The translations under genes and the position numbers were made by a program. Source: Mycobacterium sp. WUMAC-067 (lineage in GTDB: Bacteria > Actinomycetota > Actinomycetes > Mycobacteriales > Mycobacteriaceae). From it: a DNA stretch of 64,000 nucleotides. This document shows positions 42,227 to 53,433 of this stretch, one piece after another. The notes beneath the pieces are model-generated. The model was not told the DNA's origin, searched no databases, and was given only the letters and a program-made list of their open reading frames with translations. Numbering within the stretch: position 1 is the stretch's first letter; the number at the start of each line of letters is the position of its first letter. Location: positions 1-64,000 of the forward strand of contig NZ_JAEKMI010000023.1 of assembly GCF_020217485.1 (NCBI RefSeq), given 5' to 3'.

Positions 42227-43258
42227 TTAGGTGATCGACTTTCCGGCGCAGTGCAGGTCGGTGCACGCCTGCACCACCCGCTCGGACATCGACGCCTCGG
42301 CCTTCTTGAGGTAGCTGCGGGGGTCGTAGGCCTTCTTGGCGCCGACGTCGCCGTCGACCTTGAGCACGCCGTCGTAGTTGTTGAACATGTGGCCGGCGAT
42401 CGGGCGGGTGAATGCGTACTGCGTGTCGGTGTCGACGTTCATCTTGACCACGCCGTAGCGCAGCGCCTCCTCGATCTCCGACTTCTCCGAACCCGAGCCG
42501 CCGTGGAAGACGAAGTCGAACGGCTTGGCGTCCGCCGACAGGCCGAGCTTGGCGGCCGCCACCTTCTGGCCCTGGGCCAGGATGTCGGGGCGCAGCTTGA
42601 CGTTGCCGGGCTTGTAGACGCCGTGGACGTTGCCGAACGTGGCGGCCAGCAGATACGTGCCGTGCTCGCCGTGGCCCAGCGCGTCGATGGTCTTCTCGAA
42701 GTCCTCCGGCGTGGTGTAGAGCTTGTCGTTGATCTCGTTGGCGACGCCGTCCTCTTCCCCGCCCACCACGCCGATCTCGATCTCGAGGATGATCTTGGCG
42801 GCCGACGCCTCCGTGAGCAGTTGCTGTGCGATCGCCAGGTTCTCGTCGATCGGCACCGCCGAACCGTCCCACATGTGTGATCCGAACAACGGCTCGCCGC
42901 CTCCGCTCACCCGCTCCGCCGAGATCGCCAGCAGCGGGCGGACGTAGGTGTCCAGCTTGTCCTTGGGGCAATGGTCGGTGTGGAGCGCGACGTTGATCGG
43001 GTACCTGGCCGCGATGGACCGGGTGAACTCGGCCAGGGCCACCGCACCGGCAACCATGTCCTTGACCCCCAGGCCGGACGCGAATTCGGCACCGCCGGTG
43101 GAGAATTGGATGATTCCGTCGCTGCCCGCGTCGGCGAAGCCCTTGAGGGTCGCGTTCACCGTCTCCGATGAGGTGCAGTTGATCGCGGGGAAGGCGTACG
43201 AGTGCTCCTTGGCGCGGCGCAGCATCTCGGCGTAGACCTCGGGCGTGGCGATGGGCAT
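42227..43258 (-). CDS. fba: Class II fructose-bisphosphate aldolase Fba
   Basis: 343 residues. Zinc-dependent aldolase of glycolysis and gluconeogenesis. Seen: AFPAINCTSSETVNATL, ALHTDHCPKDKLD (zinc ligand and proton-transfer Asp), EIEIGVVGGEEDG, GNVHGVYKPGN, FVFHGGSGS and MNVDTDTQYAF. Start preceded by GGGAG. It stands alone between convergent and divergent neighbours. Confidence 0.97.
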   Translation of the reverse strand: MPIATPEVYAEMLRRAKEHSYAFPAINCTSSETVNATLKGFADAGSDGIIQFSTGGAEFASGLGVKDMVAGAVALAEFTRSIAARYPINVALHTDHCPKDKLDTYVRPLLAISAERVSGGGEPLFGSHMWDGSAVPIDENLAIAQQLLTEASAAKIILEIEIGVVGGEEDGVANEINDKLYTTPEDFEKTIDALGHGEHGTYLLAATFGNVHGVYKPGNVKLRPDILAQGQKVAAAKLGLSADAKPFDFVFHGGSGSEKSEIEEALRYGVVKMNVDTDTQYAFTRPIAGHMFNNYDGVLKVDGDVGAKKAYDPRSYLKKAEASMSERVVQACTDLHCAGKSIT

Positions 43259-43338
43259 GGCAACTCCCTTCTGCCTGGTCCACTCAGTATCGTCCAGGTC
43301 GGCGGGCGGCTCACCCCGGGCCGGTATGTTGATGGATC

Positions 43339-44031
43339 ATGAGCACCGCCGTGACGGCCCTGCCCGCCATCCTCGACCCGTTGTACTGGTTGGGCGCCGA
43401 CGGCGTCTTCGGGTCGGCGGTGCTGCCCGGGATTCTGGTCATCGTCTTCATCGAGACCGGGCTGCTGTTTCCGCTGTTGCCCGGCGAGTCGCTGCTGTTC
43501 ACCGGTGGCCTGCTGGCCGCGCATCCGCATCCACCGGTCAGCATCTGGGTGCTGGCGCCCTGCGTCGCCACGGTCGCGGTGCTGGGCGACCAGACCGGGT
43601 ATTTCATCGGGCGGCGGATCGGGCCCGCGCTGTTCAAGAAAGAAGATTCCCGGTTCTTCAAGAAGCACTACGTGACCGAGTCACACGCGTTCTTCGAGAA
43701 GTACGGGCCCTGGGCGATCATCCTGGCCCGGTTCGCGCCGTTCGTGCGGACGTTCGTCCCCGTGATCGCCGGGGTGTCCTACATGCGCTATCCGCTGTTC
43801 TTGGGGTTCGACATCGTCGGCGGCATCGCCTGGGGCGGCGGCGCGACCCTCGCGGGCTACTTCCTGGGCAACGTGCCGTTCGTGCACCACAACCTGGAAA
43901 AGATCATCCTGGCGATCCTGTTCGTGTCGATGATCCCGGCGTTCATCGCGGCCTGGCGCGGCTATCGGGGCCGGCGCCGTGCGACGGAGACGGCCGCCCC
44001 CGAACCCGAGCGGCAACCGGCCTCCGAGTAG
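43339..44031 (+). CDS. DedA/VTT family membrane protein
   Basis: 230 residues, DedA/SNARE-associated fold: FIETGLLFPLLPGESLLFTG, GDQTGYFIGRRIGPALF, FFEKYGPWAIILARFAPFVRTF (conserved Arg-rich reentrant motif) and GVSYMRYPLFLGFDIVGGIAWG. These are flippases or transporters for membrane homeostasis (undecaprenyl phosphate or phospholipid in some cases). Charged, variable C-terminus. Matches Rv0364 by place, next to fba. Confidence 0.93.
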   Translation: MSTAVTALPAILDPLYWLGADGVFGSAVLPGILVIVFIETGLLFPLLPGESLLFTGGLLAAHPHPPVSIWVLAPCVATVAVLGDQTGYFIGRRIGPALFKKEDSRFFKKHYVTESHAFFEKYGPWAIILARFAPFVRTFVPVIAGVSYMRYPLFLGFDIVGGIAWGGGATLAGYFLGNVPFVHHNLEKIILAILFVSMIPAFIAAWRGYRGRRRATETAAPEPERQPASE

Positions 44032-44046
44032 GCGGCCCCGCGCGGG

Positions 44047-45396
44047 TCAGACCGCGACGGCGAAATCGCAGCCGGTCTTGGCGCGGACTTCCTCGACCGT
44101 CACCCCGGGGTGCAGTTCGGTGAGCACCAGGCCCTGCCCCGGCTCGACGTCGAAGACGCACAGGTTGGTGATGATCATGTCGACCACGCCCTTGCCGGTC
44201 AGGGGCAGCGTGCATTGCTTGAGGATTTTCGGGCTGCCGTCTTTCGCGGTGTGATCCATGACGACGATCACCCGCTTGACGCCCGACACGAGATCCATTG
44301 CGCCGCCGGGTCCCTTGACCATCTTGCCCGGCACCATCCAGTTGGCCAGGTCGCCGTTCTCGGCCACCTCGAGCCCGCCGAGGATGGACAGGTCGATGTG
44401 GCCGCCGCGGATCATCGCAAACGAGTCGGCGCTGCTGAAGAAGCTGGACCCGGGCAGGCTCGTGATGGTCTGCTTACCGGCGTTGATGAGATCGGGGTCC
44501 ACGCTGTCCTCACTCGGGTAGGCCCCGATGCCGAGCAGGCCGTTTTCCGACTGCAGCGTGACGTTGATGTTGTCGGGAATGAAGTTGGCCACCAACGTCG
44601 GGATGCCGATGCCCAGGTTTACGTAGTAGCCGTCGCGCAATTCGCGGGCGGCGCGCTGGGCCATGAGCTCGCGAATGGGGCTGTCGTTCTTCAGGGCGGC
44701 GCCGCCGCTCGTGGTGCGGAACTCGATGCGCTTCTCGTAGCCGGTTCCCACGATGATGCGGTCCACGTAGATGCCGGGGGTGTGGACCAGGTCCGGATCG
44801 AGCTCGCCGACCTCGACCAGCTCCTCGACCTCGGCCACCGTCACCGCGGCGCAGGTGGCGATCATCGGGTTGAAGTTGCGCGCGGTCTTGCGGTAGATGA
44901 GGTTGCCGGCCGTGTCGCCCTTCCACGCCTTGACGAGCGCCACGTCCGCCCGGATGCCTTCCTCCAGAACGTATTCCGTGCCGTCGAAGACCCGGGTGTC
45001 CTTGCCCTCGGCGAGATTGGTGCCGTAGCCCGTGCGCGTATAGAACCCGGGAATCCCCGCGCCGCCGGCGCGCAGCTTCTCCGCCAACGTGCCCTGCGGC
45101 GTGAGCGCGAGGTCCAGCTCGCCGGCGAGCACCTGGCGCTCGAACTCCTTGTTCTCGCCGACGTAGGAGGCGATCACCTTCTTCACCTGCCTGCCCTTGA
45201 GTAGCAGGCCCATGCCGAAATCGTCTACGCCGGCGTTGTTTCCGACGATGGTGAGGTCCTTGATGCCGCTGTCCACCAGGGCCCGGATCAGCTTCTCCGG
45301 AATGCCGCACAGGCCGAAGCCGCCGGCGGCGATGGTGATGCCGTCCTTCAGCAGGCCGTGCAGCGCCGACTCCGCGTCGGGGTGGACTTTCTTCAC
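44047..45396 (-). CDS. Succinyl-CoA:3-ketoacid CoA-transferase, fused A+B subunits
   Basis: 449 residues. The A half (1-225) has AAGGFGLCGIPEKLIRAL, NNAGVDDFGMGLLL and VALVKAWKGDTAGNLIYR; the B half (about 240-449) has GYYVNLGIGIPTLVANFI and catalytic Glu284 in SENGLLGIG. In most bacteria the two halves are separate ScoA and ScoB subunits, as I remember for M. tuberculosis elsewhere, whereas mitochondrial enzymes are fused. It activates acetoacetate with CoA from succinyl-CoA. Its ATG overlaps the stop of the upstream GH76 gene (ATGA), an unusual partner. Confidence 0.93.
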   Translation of the reverse strand: MKKVHPDAESALHGLLKDGITIAAGGFGLCGIPEKLIRALVDSGIKDLTIVGNNAGVDDFGMGLLLKGRQVKKVIASYVGENKEFERQVLAGELDLALTPQGTLAEKLRAGGAGIPGFYTRTGYGTNLAEGKDTRVFDGTEYVLEEGIRADVALVKAWKGDTAGNLIYRKTARNFNPMIATCAAVTVAEVEELVEVGELDPDLVHTPGIYVDRIIVGTGYEKRIEFRTTSGGAALKNDSPIRELMAQRAARELRDGYYVNLGIGIPTLVANFIPDNINVTLQSENGLLGIGAYPSEDSVDPDLINAGKQTITSLPGSSFFSSADSFAMIRGGHIDLSILGGLEVAENGDLANWMVPGKMVKGPGGAMDLVSGVKRVIVVMDHTAKDGSPKILKQCTLPLTGKGVVDMIITNLCVFDVEPGQGLVLTELHPGVTVEEVRAKTGCDFAVAV

Positions 45397-46532
45397 AGGG
45401 CGCTCCTGTCCTCGTGCGACGATTCGGCGGTGACGTTACAGGCGGCCTCCATGAGCATCCACCCGGACAGCTGCACCGACAGGTCCCGTTCGGCAACCTC
45501 GGAGGCCATCACCGCGCCCTCGACGAACTCCGCCTGTTTGCCACCCGCGGTGGGTACCTGGGCGTCGCGGTCCCAGAACGGACCGAACACCGGCAGCCCG
45601 TCCACCGTCTGGCGGTAGTCCCACGCCGACTTCGCGCTGGCCAGCACGATCCGGCGGGCGGTGTCGCGGGCCACCACGTCCTCCGGCGAATCCCCGGGCA
45701 GCGCGGTCGCCACCAGCGCCAGGTATCGGGCGGTCACGCCGGCGAACAGGCCGCCGTCGCCGCCGCCGGCGCCGGCCAGCACGCCCGCGGGCGCCATGTG
45801 CTCGTGCACGGCCGCCACCAGCCGATGCACGCGGGCGGCGTGCCGCGCCCGGACCTCCGCCCCGGTGCGGGCGGCCAGCTCGGTCTCCAGCCCCAGCACC
45901 ACACCCTGGCAGTAGGTGTACTGCGCGCGCACCAGCGAACCGGCCTTGATGCCGTCGAACACCAGGTGCGTCTCCGGGTCGATCAGCGTCGCCTCGATCC
46001 AATTCGCGATCTGCTCGGCACGTTTCAGGTGATCGGAGTACCGGGCGAGGAAGATGCCCGCGGGGCCGTTGGCCGGGGCGTTGAAGAACTTGTCCTGCTT
46101 GCGCCAGGGGATGCCGCCGCCGTCCTCGGGCGCCCACGCCCTGAGGAATTGGTTGGCGAGCTTGGGCAAGGCTTTTCGGCGCTCGACGCCGGCGATGCGG
46201 GCGGCGCGTTCGAGCGCGAGCGCCAGCCAGGCCATGTCGTCGTAGTAGTTGTTGATCCACGAGAAGTTGTTGCGTAGCCGATGCGAGCGGACCTGCCGGT
46301 TGATCTCGGCGTGCCGGTGCGGCTGCGGGTCACGCGCCTCGGCGTCGACGAGGCAGTCCAGCAGGTGCGCCTGCCACCAGTAGTGCCAGGTCCCGAACAA
46401 CCGGTCCTTGCGCTGTGCGGGCCAGGCCACCACGCCCAGCTGGGTCGCGGGCAGTCCCCACAGCCGCCTCAGGTGTCGTTGTGTGACAGCGGCTTCGGAG
46501 CTGGCCGCCCGGTTGGCCCATAGCTGATCCAT
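45393..46532 (-). CDS. Glycoside hydrolase family 76 protein (Rv0365c-like)
   Basis: 379 residues, no signal peptide. The GH76 signature, two adjacent Asp in INNYYDDMAWLALALERA (Asp98/Asp99), is intact, with GGIPWRKQDKFFNAPANGPA and YTYCQGVVLGLETELAAR. GH76 enzymes are alpha-1,6-mannanases. A cytoplasmic position would suit trimming of mannose-containing glycolipids or glycans, though this is inference. Its stop overlaps the start of the fused CoA-transferase gene. Confidence 0.88.
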   Translation of the reverse strand: MDQLWANRAASSEAAVTQRHLRRLWGLPATQLGVVAWPAQRKDRLFGTWHYWWQAHLLDCLVDAEARDPQPHRHAEINRQVRSHRLRNNFSWINNYYDDMAWLALALERAARIAGVERRKALPKLANQFLRAWAPEDGGGIPWRKQDKFFNAPANGPAGIFLARYSDHLKRAEQIANWIEATLIDPETHLVFDGIKAGSLVRAQYTYCQGVVLGLETELAARTGAEVRARHAARVHRLVAAVHEHMAPAGVLAGAGGGDGGLFAGVTARYLALVATALPGDSPEDVVARDTARRIVLASAKSAWDYRQTVDGLPVFGPFWDRDAQVPTAGGKQAEFVEGAVMASEVAERDLSVQLSGWMLMEAACNVTAESSHEDRSAL

Positions 46533-46559
46533 ACCTGCCGATCCTGCCCCATGCGTGTG

Positions 46560-46680
46560 AGCGTGCGGTCAGGGCGTCGAGTGTGAACGCAGGGCTTTCG
46601 GTGTGCACAGGCGGCGGCGACACGCCGGGCTCGGCCCCCGTCAGCGCTCACTCAAAGCCGCCAGTTCACACTCAACGCGC
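46560..46680. repeat. GAGTGTGAA-type intergenic repeat cluster, locus 2
   Basis: CGTCGAGTGTGAACGCAGGG begins at 46575, continuing with CTTTCGGTGTGCACAGGCGG and CGACACGCCG, the same succession as at 14448-14519. An inverted partner GCCAGTTCACACTCAACGCG follows at 46659-46678. It fills the space between the GH76 start and the RNA methyltransferase stop. Confidence 0.72.
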
Positions 46681-46692
46681 CGCGCCGGGCCG

Positions 46693-47340
46693 TCACCAGG
46701 CGCGGGACAGGTCGGCGTGCTGCTCGACCCAGGCGTGCATCGCGATCCCGGCGGCGACGCCCGCGTTGATGCTGCGCGTCGAGCCGAACTGCGCGATCGA
46801 CACCGTCAGCGTCGCGCCGGTTCGGGTGTCGTCGGTGATGCCGGGCCCCTCTTGACCGAACACCAGCAGGCACTCGCGGGGCAGCGCGGTCTCCTCGAGC
46901 CGCGCCGCGCCCGGGACGTTGTCGACGGCGACCACGGTCAAACCGGCGTCGCCCGCGAAGGCGAGCAACTCGGCGGTGCTGTCGTGGTGGCACAACCGCT
47001 GATAGCGGTCGGTGACCATGGCGCCGCGGCGATTCCACCGTCGTCGCCCCACGATGTGCACGGTATGCACGGCGAAGGCGTTGGCGGTGCGCACCACCGA
47101 ACCGATGTTGGCGTCGTGACCGAAGTTCTCGATCGCCACGTGCAGGGGATGCCGGCGCGCGTCGATGTCGGCGATGATCGCTTCCCGCGTCCAGTACCGG
47201 TAAGCGTCGACGACATTGCGGGTGTCACCCTCGCGCAACAGGATTGGGTCATACCGCGGATCGTCGGGTGGTTCGCCCGACCACGGCCCGACGCCGGCGG
47301 GCGGGGTCGCGGACCATTCGGTGGGCCCGGGTCCGCTCAT
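46693..47340 (-). CDS. SpoU/TrmH-family RNA 2'-O-methyltransferase
   Basis: 215 residues; the ATG overlaps the stop of the upstream lipoprotein gene (ATGA). SPOUT knot motifs: motif 1 IENFGHDANIGSVVRTANAF, motif 2 LLVFGQEGPGI, motif 3 TRSINAGVAAGIAMHAWVEQ. It methylates a ribose in tRNA or rRNA; the target cannot be told. An N-terminal extension of about 45 residues (GPGPTEWSATPPAGVGPWSG) precedes the core. Matches Rv0380c. Confidence 0.92.
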   Translation of the reverse strand: MSGPGPTEWSATPPAGVGPWSGEPPDDPRYDPILLREGDTRNVVDAYRYWTREAIIADIDARRHPLHVAIENFGHDANIGSVVRTANAFAVHTVHIVGRRRWNRRGAMVTDRYQRLCHHDSTAELLAFAGDAGLTVVAVDNVPGAARLEETALPRECLLVFGQEGPGITDDTRTGATLTVSIAQFGSTRSINAGVAAGIAMHAWVEQHADLSRAW

Positions 47341-48239
47341 CGCTGCGTCCACACCCCGGCGTGCGTGCCGTCGATGGCCAGCGTCGCGTAGAGCAGCGCG
47401 TCGTTGATCTCGCCCTGGGTGCACAGCGACGCGTCGACGTGCACCGCGTCCAGGGACGCGTCGGGCAGGATCAGCACCGACGACCCGTACGTCGCGCAGG
47501 CGGGATTGAGTCCCGGGGCGGGCAGCGTCGGCGAGGCCAGCAGCATCATCGGGCCGCCGCGCTTGGCGGACTCGTCGCGATAGCGGGCCGCGAGGGCGGT
47601 GGCTTCCAACCCGAGCAGCATGTAGCCGTTGCCGGTGAACGCCCCCGGATCACCCAGCTGCGCCTTGGTCACCGGCTTGCCGTCGGCCCGCCACGCCGTC
47701 AGGCTGGCGGTCTTGACCGCCAGGCCGCCGCTGTCGTTGGGGTTGGTCGGCAGGAGGCCGACCGGGAAGGCGACCGGGTAGGCCGACGAGCTGTTCGGGA
47801 TCCGGTCGCGCGGCGAGTAGCTGTAGACGCCGCGGACCTGACTTCGATCCTTCAGCGGCCCCAGACAAACCGTGCCGGTGAGCCGGTCGCGCGGCGCCGA
47901 CAGCGGCGCGGGAATGTCACGCACACCGGTCTTCGCGTTGTCGCAGCTGCCCAGCCCGTCGGCCTCCATGGGATGGGCCAGCGCGCCGTACAGGCCGAAG
48001 CGGATGTCCTCGGGCTTGGCGTGCGGGTCCTTGGCCGAGGCCGGACTCGCGTCGACGTCCACCAGCACGTAGTCGCCGTCCCAGCGCAGGTTCGACACGG
48101 ACATGTTCCAGCCCAGCAGCGCCAGCGATTCGCCGAGCCGCGCGCCCTGAGCGCCGTACGGCCGCACGGCGGAGTTGCTCGATGAGCAGCCGGTGAGGCA
48201 GAGGGTCAGGCACGCGGCTATCGCAAGGACGGTGCGCAT
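47337..48239 (-). CDS. Lipoprotein of unknown function (Rv0381c-like)
   Basis: 300 residues with lipobox LTGC (Cys18) and a typical lipoprotein tail (CSSSNSAVRP). The mature protein has several Cys (GSCDN, TVCLG, PACAT, SLCTQ) and a mixed beta pattern: VSNLRWDGDYVLVDVDASP and VYSYSPRDRIPNSSSAY. No family recognised. Same-strand neighbours are pyrE (upstream, 90-nt gap) and the RNA methyltransferase (4-nt overlap). Confidence 0.85.
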   Translation of the reverse strand: MRTVLAIAACLTLCLTGCSSSNSAVRPYGAQGARLGESLALLGWNMSVSNLRWDGDYVLVDVDASPASAKDPHAKPEDIRFGLYGALAHPMEADGLGSCDNAKTGVRDIPAPLSAPRDRLTGTVCLGPLKDRSQVRGVYSYSPRDRIPNSSSAYPVAFPVGLLPTNPNDSGGLAVKTASLTAWRADGKPVTKAQLGDPGAFTGNGYMLLGLEATALAARYRDESAKRGGPMMLLASPTLPAPGLNPACATYGSSVLILPDASLDAVHVDASLCTQGEINDALLYATLAIDGTHAGVWTQR

Positions 48240-48329
48240 GGGTCAGCGGCTCGGGGTCTCACCAGAACGCATCGGCCACGCCGGGGACCGCTGTGGCGTG
48301 CGAGACGGTCGTTGCATACGAGCCGGCAA

Positions 48330-48878
48330 CTAGCTCAGCCCCAGCTCGGCCAGGCCCAGCACGCTGCGGTACGGCAACCCCTCCGCCTCGATGGCCTCGG
48401 CGGCGCCGGTGGCGCGGTCCACGACGGTGGCCACCCCCAGCACGTCGCCGCCGGCCTCCTGCACGGCGCGCACCGCGGTGAGCGCCGAATTGCCGGTGGT
48501 GCTGGTGTCCTCGACCACCAGCACCCGCCTGCCCGAGACCTCGGACCCTTCGATAAGTCGTTGCAGCCCATGGGTTTTCGCGGACTTGCGCACGACGAAC
48601 GCGTCGATCGGGCGGCCCGGCGCGTGCATGATGGCCGTGGCCACCGGGTCGGCGCCCAGGGTCAGGCCGCCGACCACCGCGTAGTCCCAGTCGCTGGTCA
48701 GGTCCCGCATCAGCTTGCCGATCAATGCCGACGCGCGGTGGTGCAGGGTGGCCCGGCGCAGGTCGACGTAGTAGTCGGCCTCCTTGCCGGACGACAGCGT
48801 GACCCGGCCGTGCACCACCGCCAGGCGGCGCACCAGTTCGGCCAGTTCCTCGCGCTCAGGTTCGGCCACGGCCACCAC
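48330..48878 (-). CDS. pyrE: Orotate phosphoribosyltransferase PyrE
   Basis: 182 residues, GTG start overlapping the end of the upstream SDR gene by 23 nt. PRPP motif VLVVEDTSTTGNSALTAV, with YYVDLRRATLHHRAS, VGGLTLGADPVATAI and FVVRKSAKTHG. It joins orotate to PRPP to give OMP in pyrimidine synthesis. Confidence 0.96.
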   Translation of the reverse strand: MVAVAEPEREELAELVRRLAVVHGRVTLSSGKEADYYVDLRRATLHHRASALIGKLMRDLTSDWDYAVVGGLTLGADPVATAIMHAPGRPIDAFVVRKSAKTHGLQRLIEGSEVSGRRVLVVEDTSTTGNSALTAVRAVQEAGGDVLGVATVVDRATGAAEAIEAEGLPYRSVLGLAELGLS

Positions 48879-49638
48879 CGACTCGTTTGGTGACCGCCCG
48901 CATCAGGGTCCGCGGGATCATCCGCTCGGCGGCGATGATCGCCTTGTACTGCAGGCCCGGAATGCTGATCACCTTGCCGCGGGCGATATCGGCGAGGCTC
49001 TGGCTGACCACGTCGTCGACCTCGAGCCACATGAACGACGGCGACTTGGACATGTCGATCCCGGCGCGGGCGTGAAATTCGGTGCGCACGTAGCCCGGAC
49101 ACACGGCGTGCACCGAAACCCCGGTGCCCTGCAGGCCGACGGACAAGCCCTCGCTGAATGAGATCACCCACGCCTTGGACGCCGAATACGTCGAGCCCCG
49201 CCCCGGCACCAGGCCGGCGATGCTGGCGATGTTGATGACCGTGCCGGCGCCGGCGTCGAGCATGGCGGGCAGCGCCGCGCGGGTGAGGTGCATGACCGCG
49301 GTGACGTTGACGTCGAGCTGGGACTGCAGCAGCGCGGGGTCGGTGGACCAGAAGTCGCCGGAGGTGGCGAAGCCGGCGTTGTTCACCAGCACGCGGACCC
49401 CGGCGGCGAGGCGATCGCACACCCGTTGCCGGTCAGCCGCGTCGCCCAGGTCGGCGGGAAGGACCTCGACATTGCCGACGGTGTCTTTCAACTCATCGGC
49501 GAGTCTCGTCAACCGTTCGGCGTCGCGGGCGACCAGCACCAGGTCGTAGCCGTCGCGGGCGAAGCGTCGCGCGTATCCGGCGCCGATCCCGGAGGTCGGC
49601 CCGGAGATCAGGGCGACGGGGCGAGGCATGAGCGACAT
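48856..49638 (-). CDS. Short-chain dehydrogenase/reductase
   Basis: 260 residues from MSLMPRP (the second ATG at 49629 is possible). Cofactor motif SGPTSGIGAGYARRF, NNAGFATSG, and active-site Ser/Tyr/Lys in IASIAGLVPGRGSTYSASKA. The C-terminal SFMWLEVDDVVSQSLADIARGKVISIPG resembles the hydroxysteroid/acyl-type SDR group of mycobacteria. I do not recall it between pyrE and ttfA in M. tuberculosis, so it may be an extra gene here. Substrate unknown. Confidence 0.9.
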   Translation of the reverse strand: MSLMPRPVALISGPTSGIGAGYARRFARDGYDLVLVARDAERLTRLADELKDTVGNVEVLPADLGDAADRQRVCDRLAAGVRVLVNNAGFATSGDFWSTDPALLQSQLDVNVTAVMHLTRAALPAMLDAGAGTVINIASIAGLVPGRGSTYSASKAWVISFSEGLSVGLQGTGVSVHAVCPGYVRTEFHARAGIDMSKSPSFMWLEVDDVVSQSLADIARGKVISIPGLQYKAIIAAERMIPRTLMRAVTKRVGGGRGRT

Positions 49639-49686
49639 CTTAATGACGGCGGCGCCACCGGCCCCCGGGCTACCCGAGGCGAGGCG

Positions 49687-50565
49687 TCAGCGCTGATAGT
49701 TGCTGGCCTGGTGGCCGTTGCGCGCGGTCGGCGGGGGGCGGCGCAGGGTATCGGGGCGCGCCTCCGGCCGTGGCTGGTCGCGGCGCACCGGCTCGGCCTG
49801 GCGGCGGCCGGACGCGACGTCGGGGCCGAGCAGGCCGGCCACATCCTGCTGCGCGCGCCGGGGCGGCAACTCGGCGCGGCCCGCCGGGGCCAACGGGCGG
49901 CTCGGCGACGCGTTGCGCGGTCCCGCCGGGGTGCCGGCCTCCTGCGTTGTCTCCTCCGGCAGCGGCGGCAGCACGCGGAGAAGGTCGTTGAACTGCCGCA
50001 CGGTGCGCAGGCCCTCGTCCCACTGGGTGCGGGTGCTGGTGATCGGCATGGCGACCAGCGTCCAGTTCTGCTCGTTCCACATGATCTCGGCGGAGTCCGG
50101 TGCGGTGTGGGCGAAGGTGACCATGCGGCGGTCACACGCGCGGCGGGCGGCGTCCAGGTTGGTGGAGTACACCATCCGCGGCCCGATCGCGCCCAGCAGC
50201 CAAATGTCGCTCTCCCGTGGCTCTTTGAGCCCCTTGAGCCGCAGGTCCACCACGACGTTGGTGCCCACCTTGCGGTGCAGCGCGATCACCGTGGCGACCT
50301 CCTCGAGGTCGAAGATGTAGACCGCCTCGCCGCGGATCTGGCCCAGCACCACGTTCTGGGCGGCCACGTCACCCACCGTCGACATCACGCCGCGCTTCCA
50401 CCGCTTGAGGATGTCGGTCGATTCACGCTCGTAGTCGAATCCGTGCGACCGCGCCCACGACTTACGGCGTCTGCTGCGCCCGCGCCGACGATCGATGTCG
50501 ACGTACAGCAGCACCCCCGCGCCGACAAAGCACAGCGCGGAGAGCGTGAACCAGAGGGGGACCAT
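49687..50565 (-). CDS. ttfA: Trehalose monomycolate transport factor TtfA
   Basis: 292 residues. One N-terminal membrane helix (WFTLSALCFVGAGVLLYVDI) is followed by a basic stretch (DRRRGRSRRRKSW), a folded domain (residues 40-195, WNEQNWTLVAMPITSTRTQW) and a disordered Pro/Arg-rich tail (about 205-292). This matches the MmpL3 accessory factor TtfA (Rv0383c) required for export of trehalose monomycolate; the position next to clpB agrees. The tail is the part most likely to vary. Confidence 0.9.
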   Translation of the reverse strand: MVPLWFTLSALCFVGAGVLLYVDIDRRRGRSRRRKSWARSHGFDYERESTDILKRWKRGVMSTVGDVAAQNVVLGQIRGEAVYIFDLEEVATVIALHRKVGTNVVVDLRLKGLKEPRESDIWLLGAIGPRMVYSTNLDAARRACDRRMVTFAHTAPDSAEIMWNEQNWTLVAMPITSTRTQWDEGLRTVRQFNDLLRVLPPLPEETTQEAGTPAGPRNASPSRPLAPAGRAELPPRRAQQDVAGLLGPDVASGRRQAEPVRRDQPRPEARPDTLRRPPPTARNGHQASNYQR

Positions 50566-50675
50566 CCAAAACAGGGTATCTGCTATTGGCCCGGAACACA
50601 GAAGGCGACCAGGTCACAACCCAATCAAGGTTTGCTGCGCCCCCTGGTGCGCCTTGCGCCGAGGCGCCTTTGCGC

Positions 50676-50733
50676 CGAGCAGACGCAGAATCGCACGCAC
50701 GGCGCGTCGCCGGTGCGATTCTGCGTCTGCTCG
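50676..50733 (-). terminator. Large perfect hairpin downstream of clpB
   Basis: The arm GAGCAGACGCAGAATCGCAC (50677-50696) pairs perfectly with 50713-50732, plus one more C-G pair at 50676/50733, around a 16-nt GC-rich loop. It starts just after the clpB stop (50743, minus strand). It could end clpB transcription or be a dispersed palindromic element. No T-run. Confidence 0.6.
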
Positions 50734-50742
50734 CGGGGCGGC

Positions 50743-53301
<2,559 letters not shown>

Positions 53302-53367
53302 GACGCCTCCATTCGGGTCGAAAGGGAGCTGGCAAAAATGCTTGTCTGCTTGTTCAACGTCGTCAAT

Positions 53368-53388
53368 CTTGAGTCTGTTCCGCTCAAC
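53368..53388. promoter_or_regulatory. HAIR-type HspR operator upstream of clpB
   Basis: CTTGAGT (53368-53374), seven bases, then GCTCAAC (53382-53388). Compared with the consensus CTTGAGT-N7-ACTCAAG the right half has two changes. It lies between clpB and its expected promoter region. Confidence 0.85.
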
Positions 53389-53433
53389 TCTATCGAGTTT
53401 TGAGGGACACGCCCTACGGGGTACCCCCTAGCG

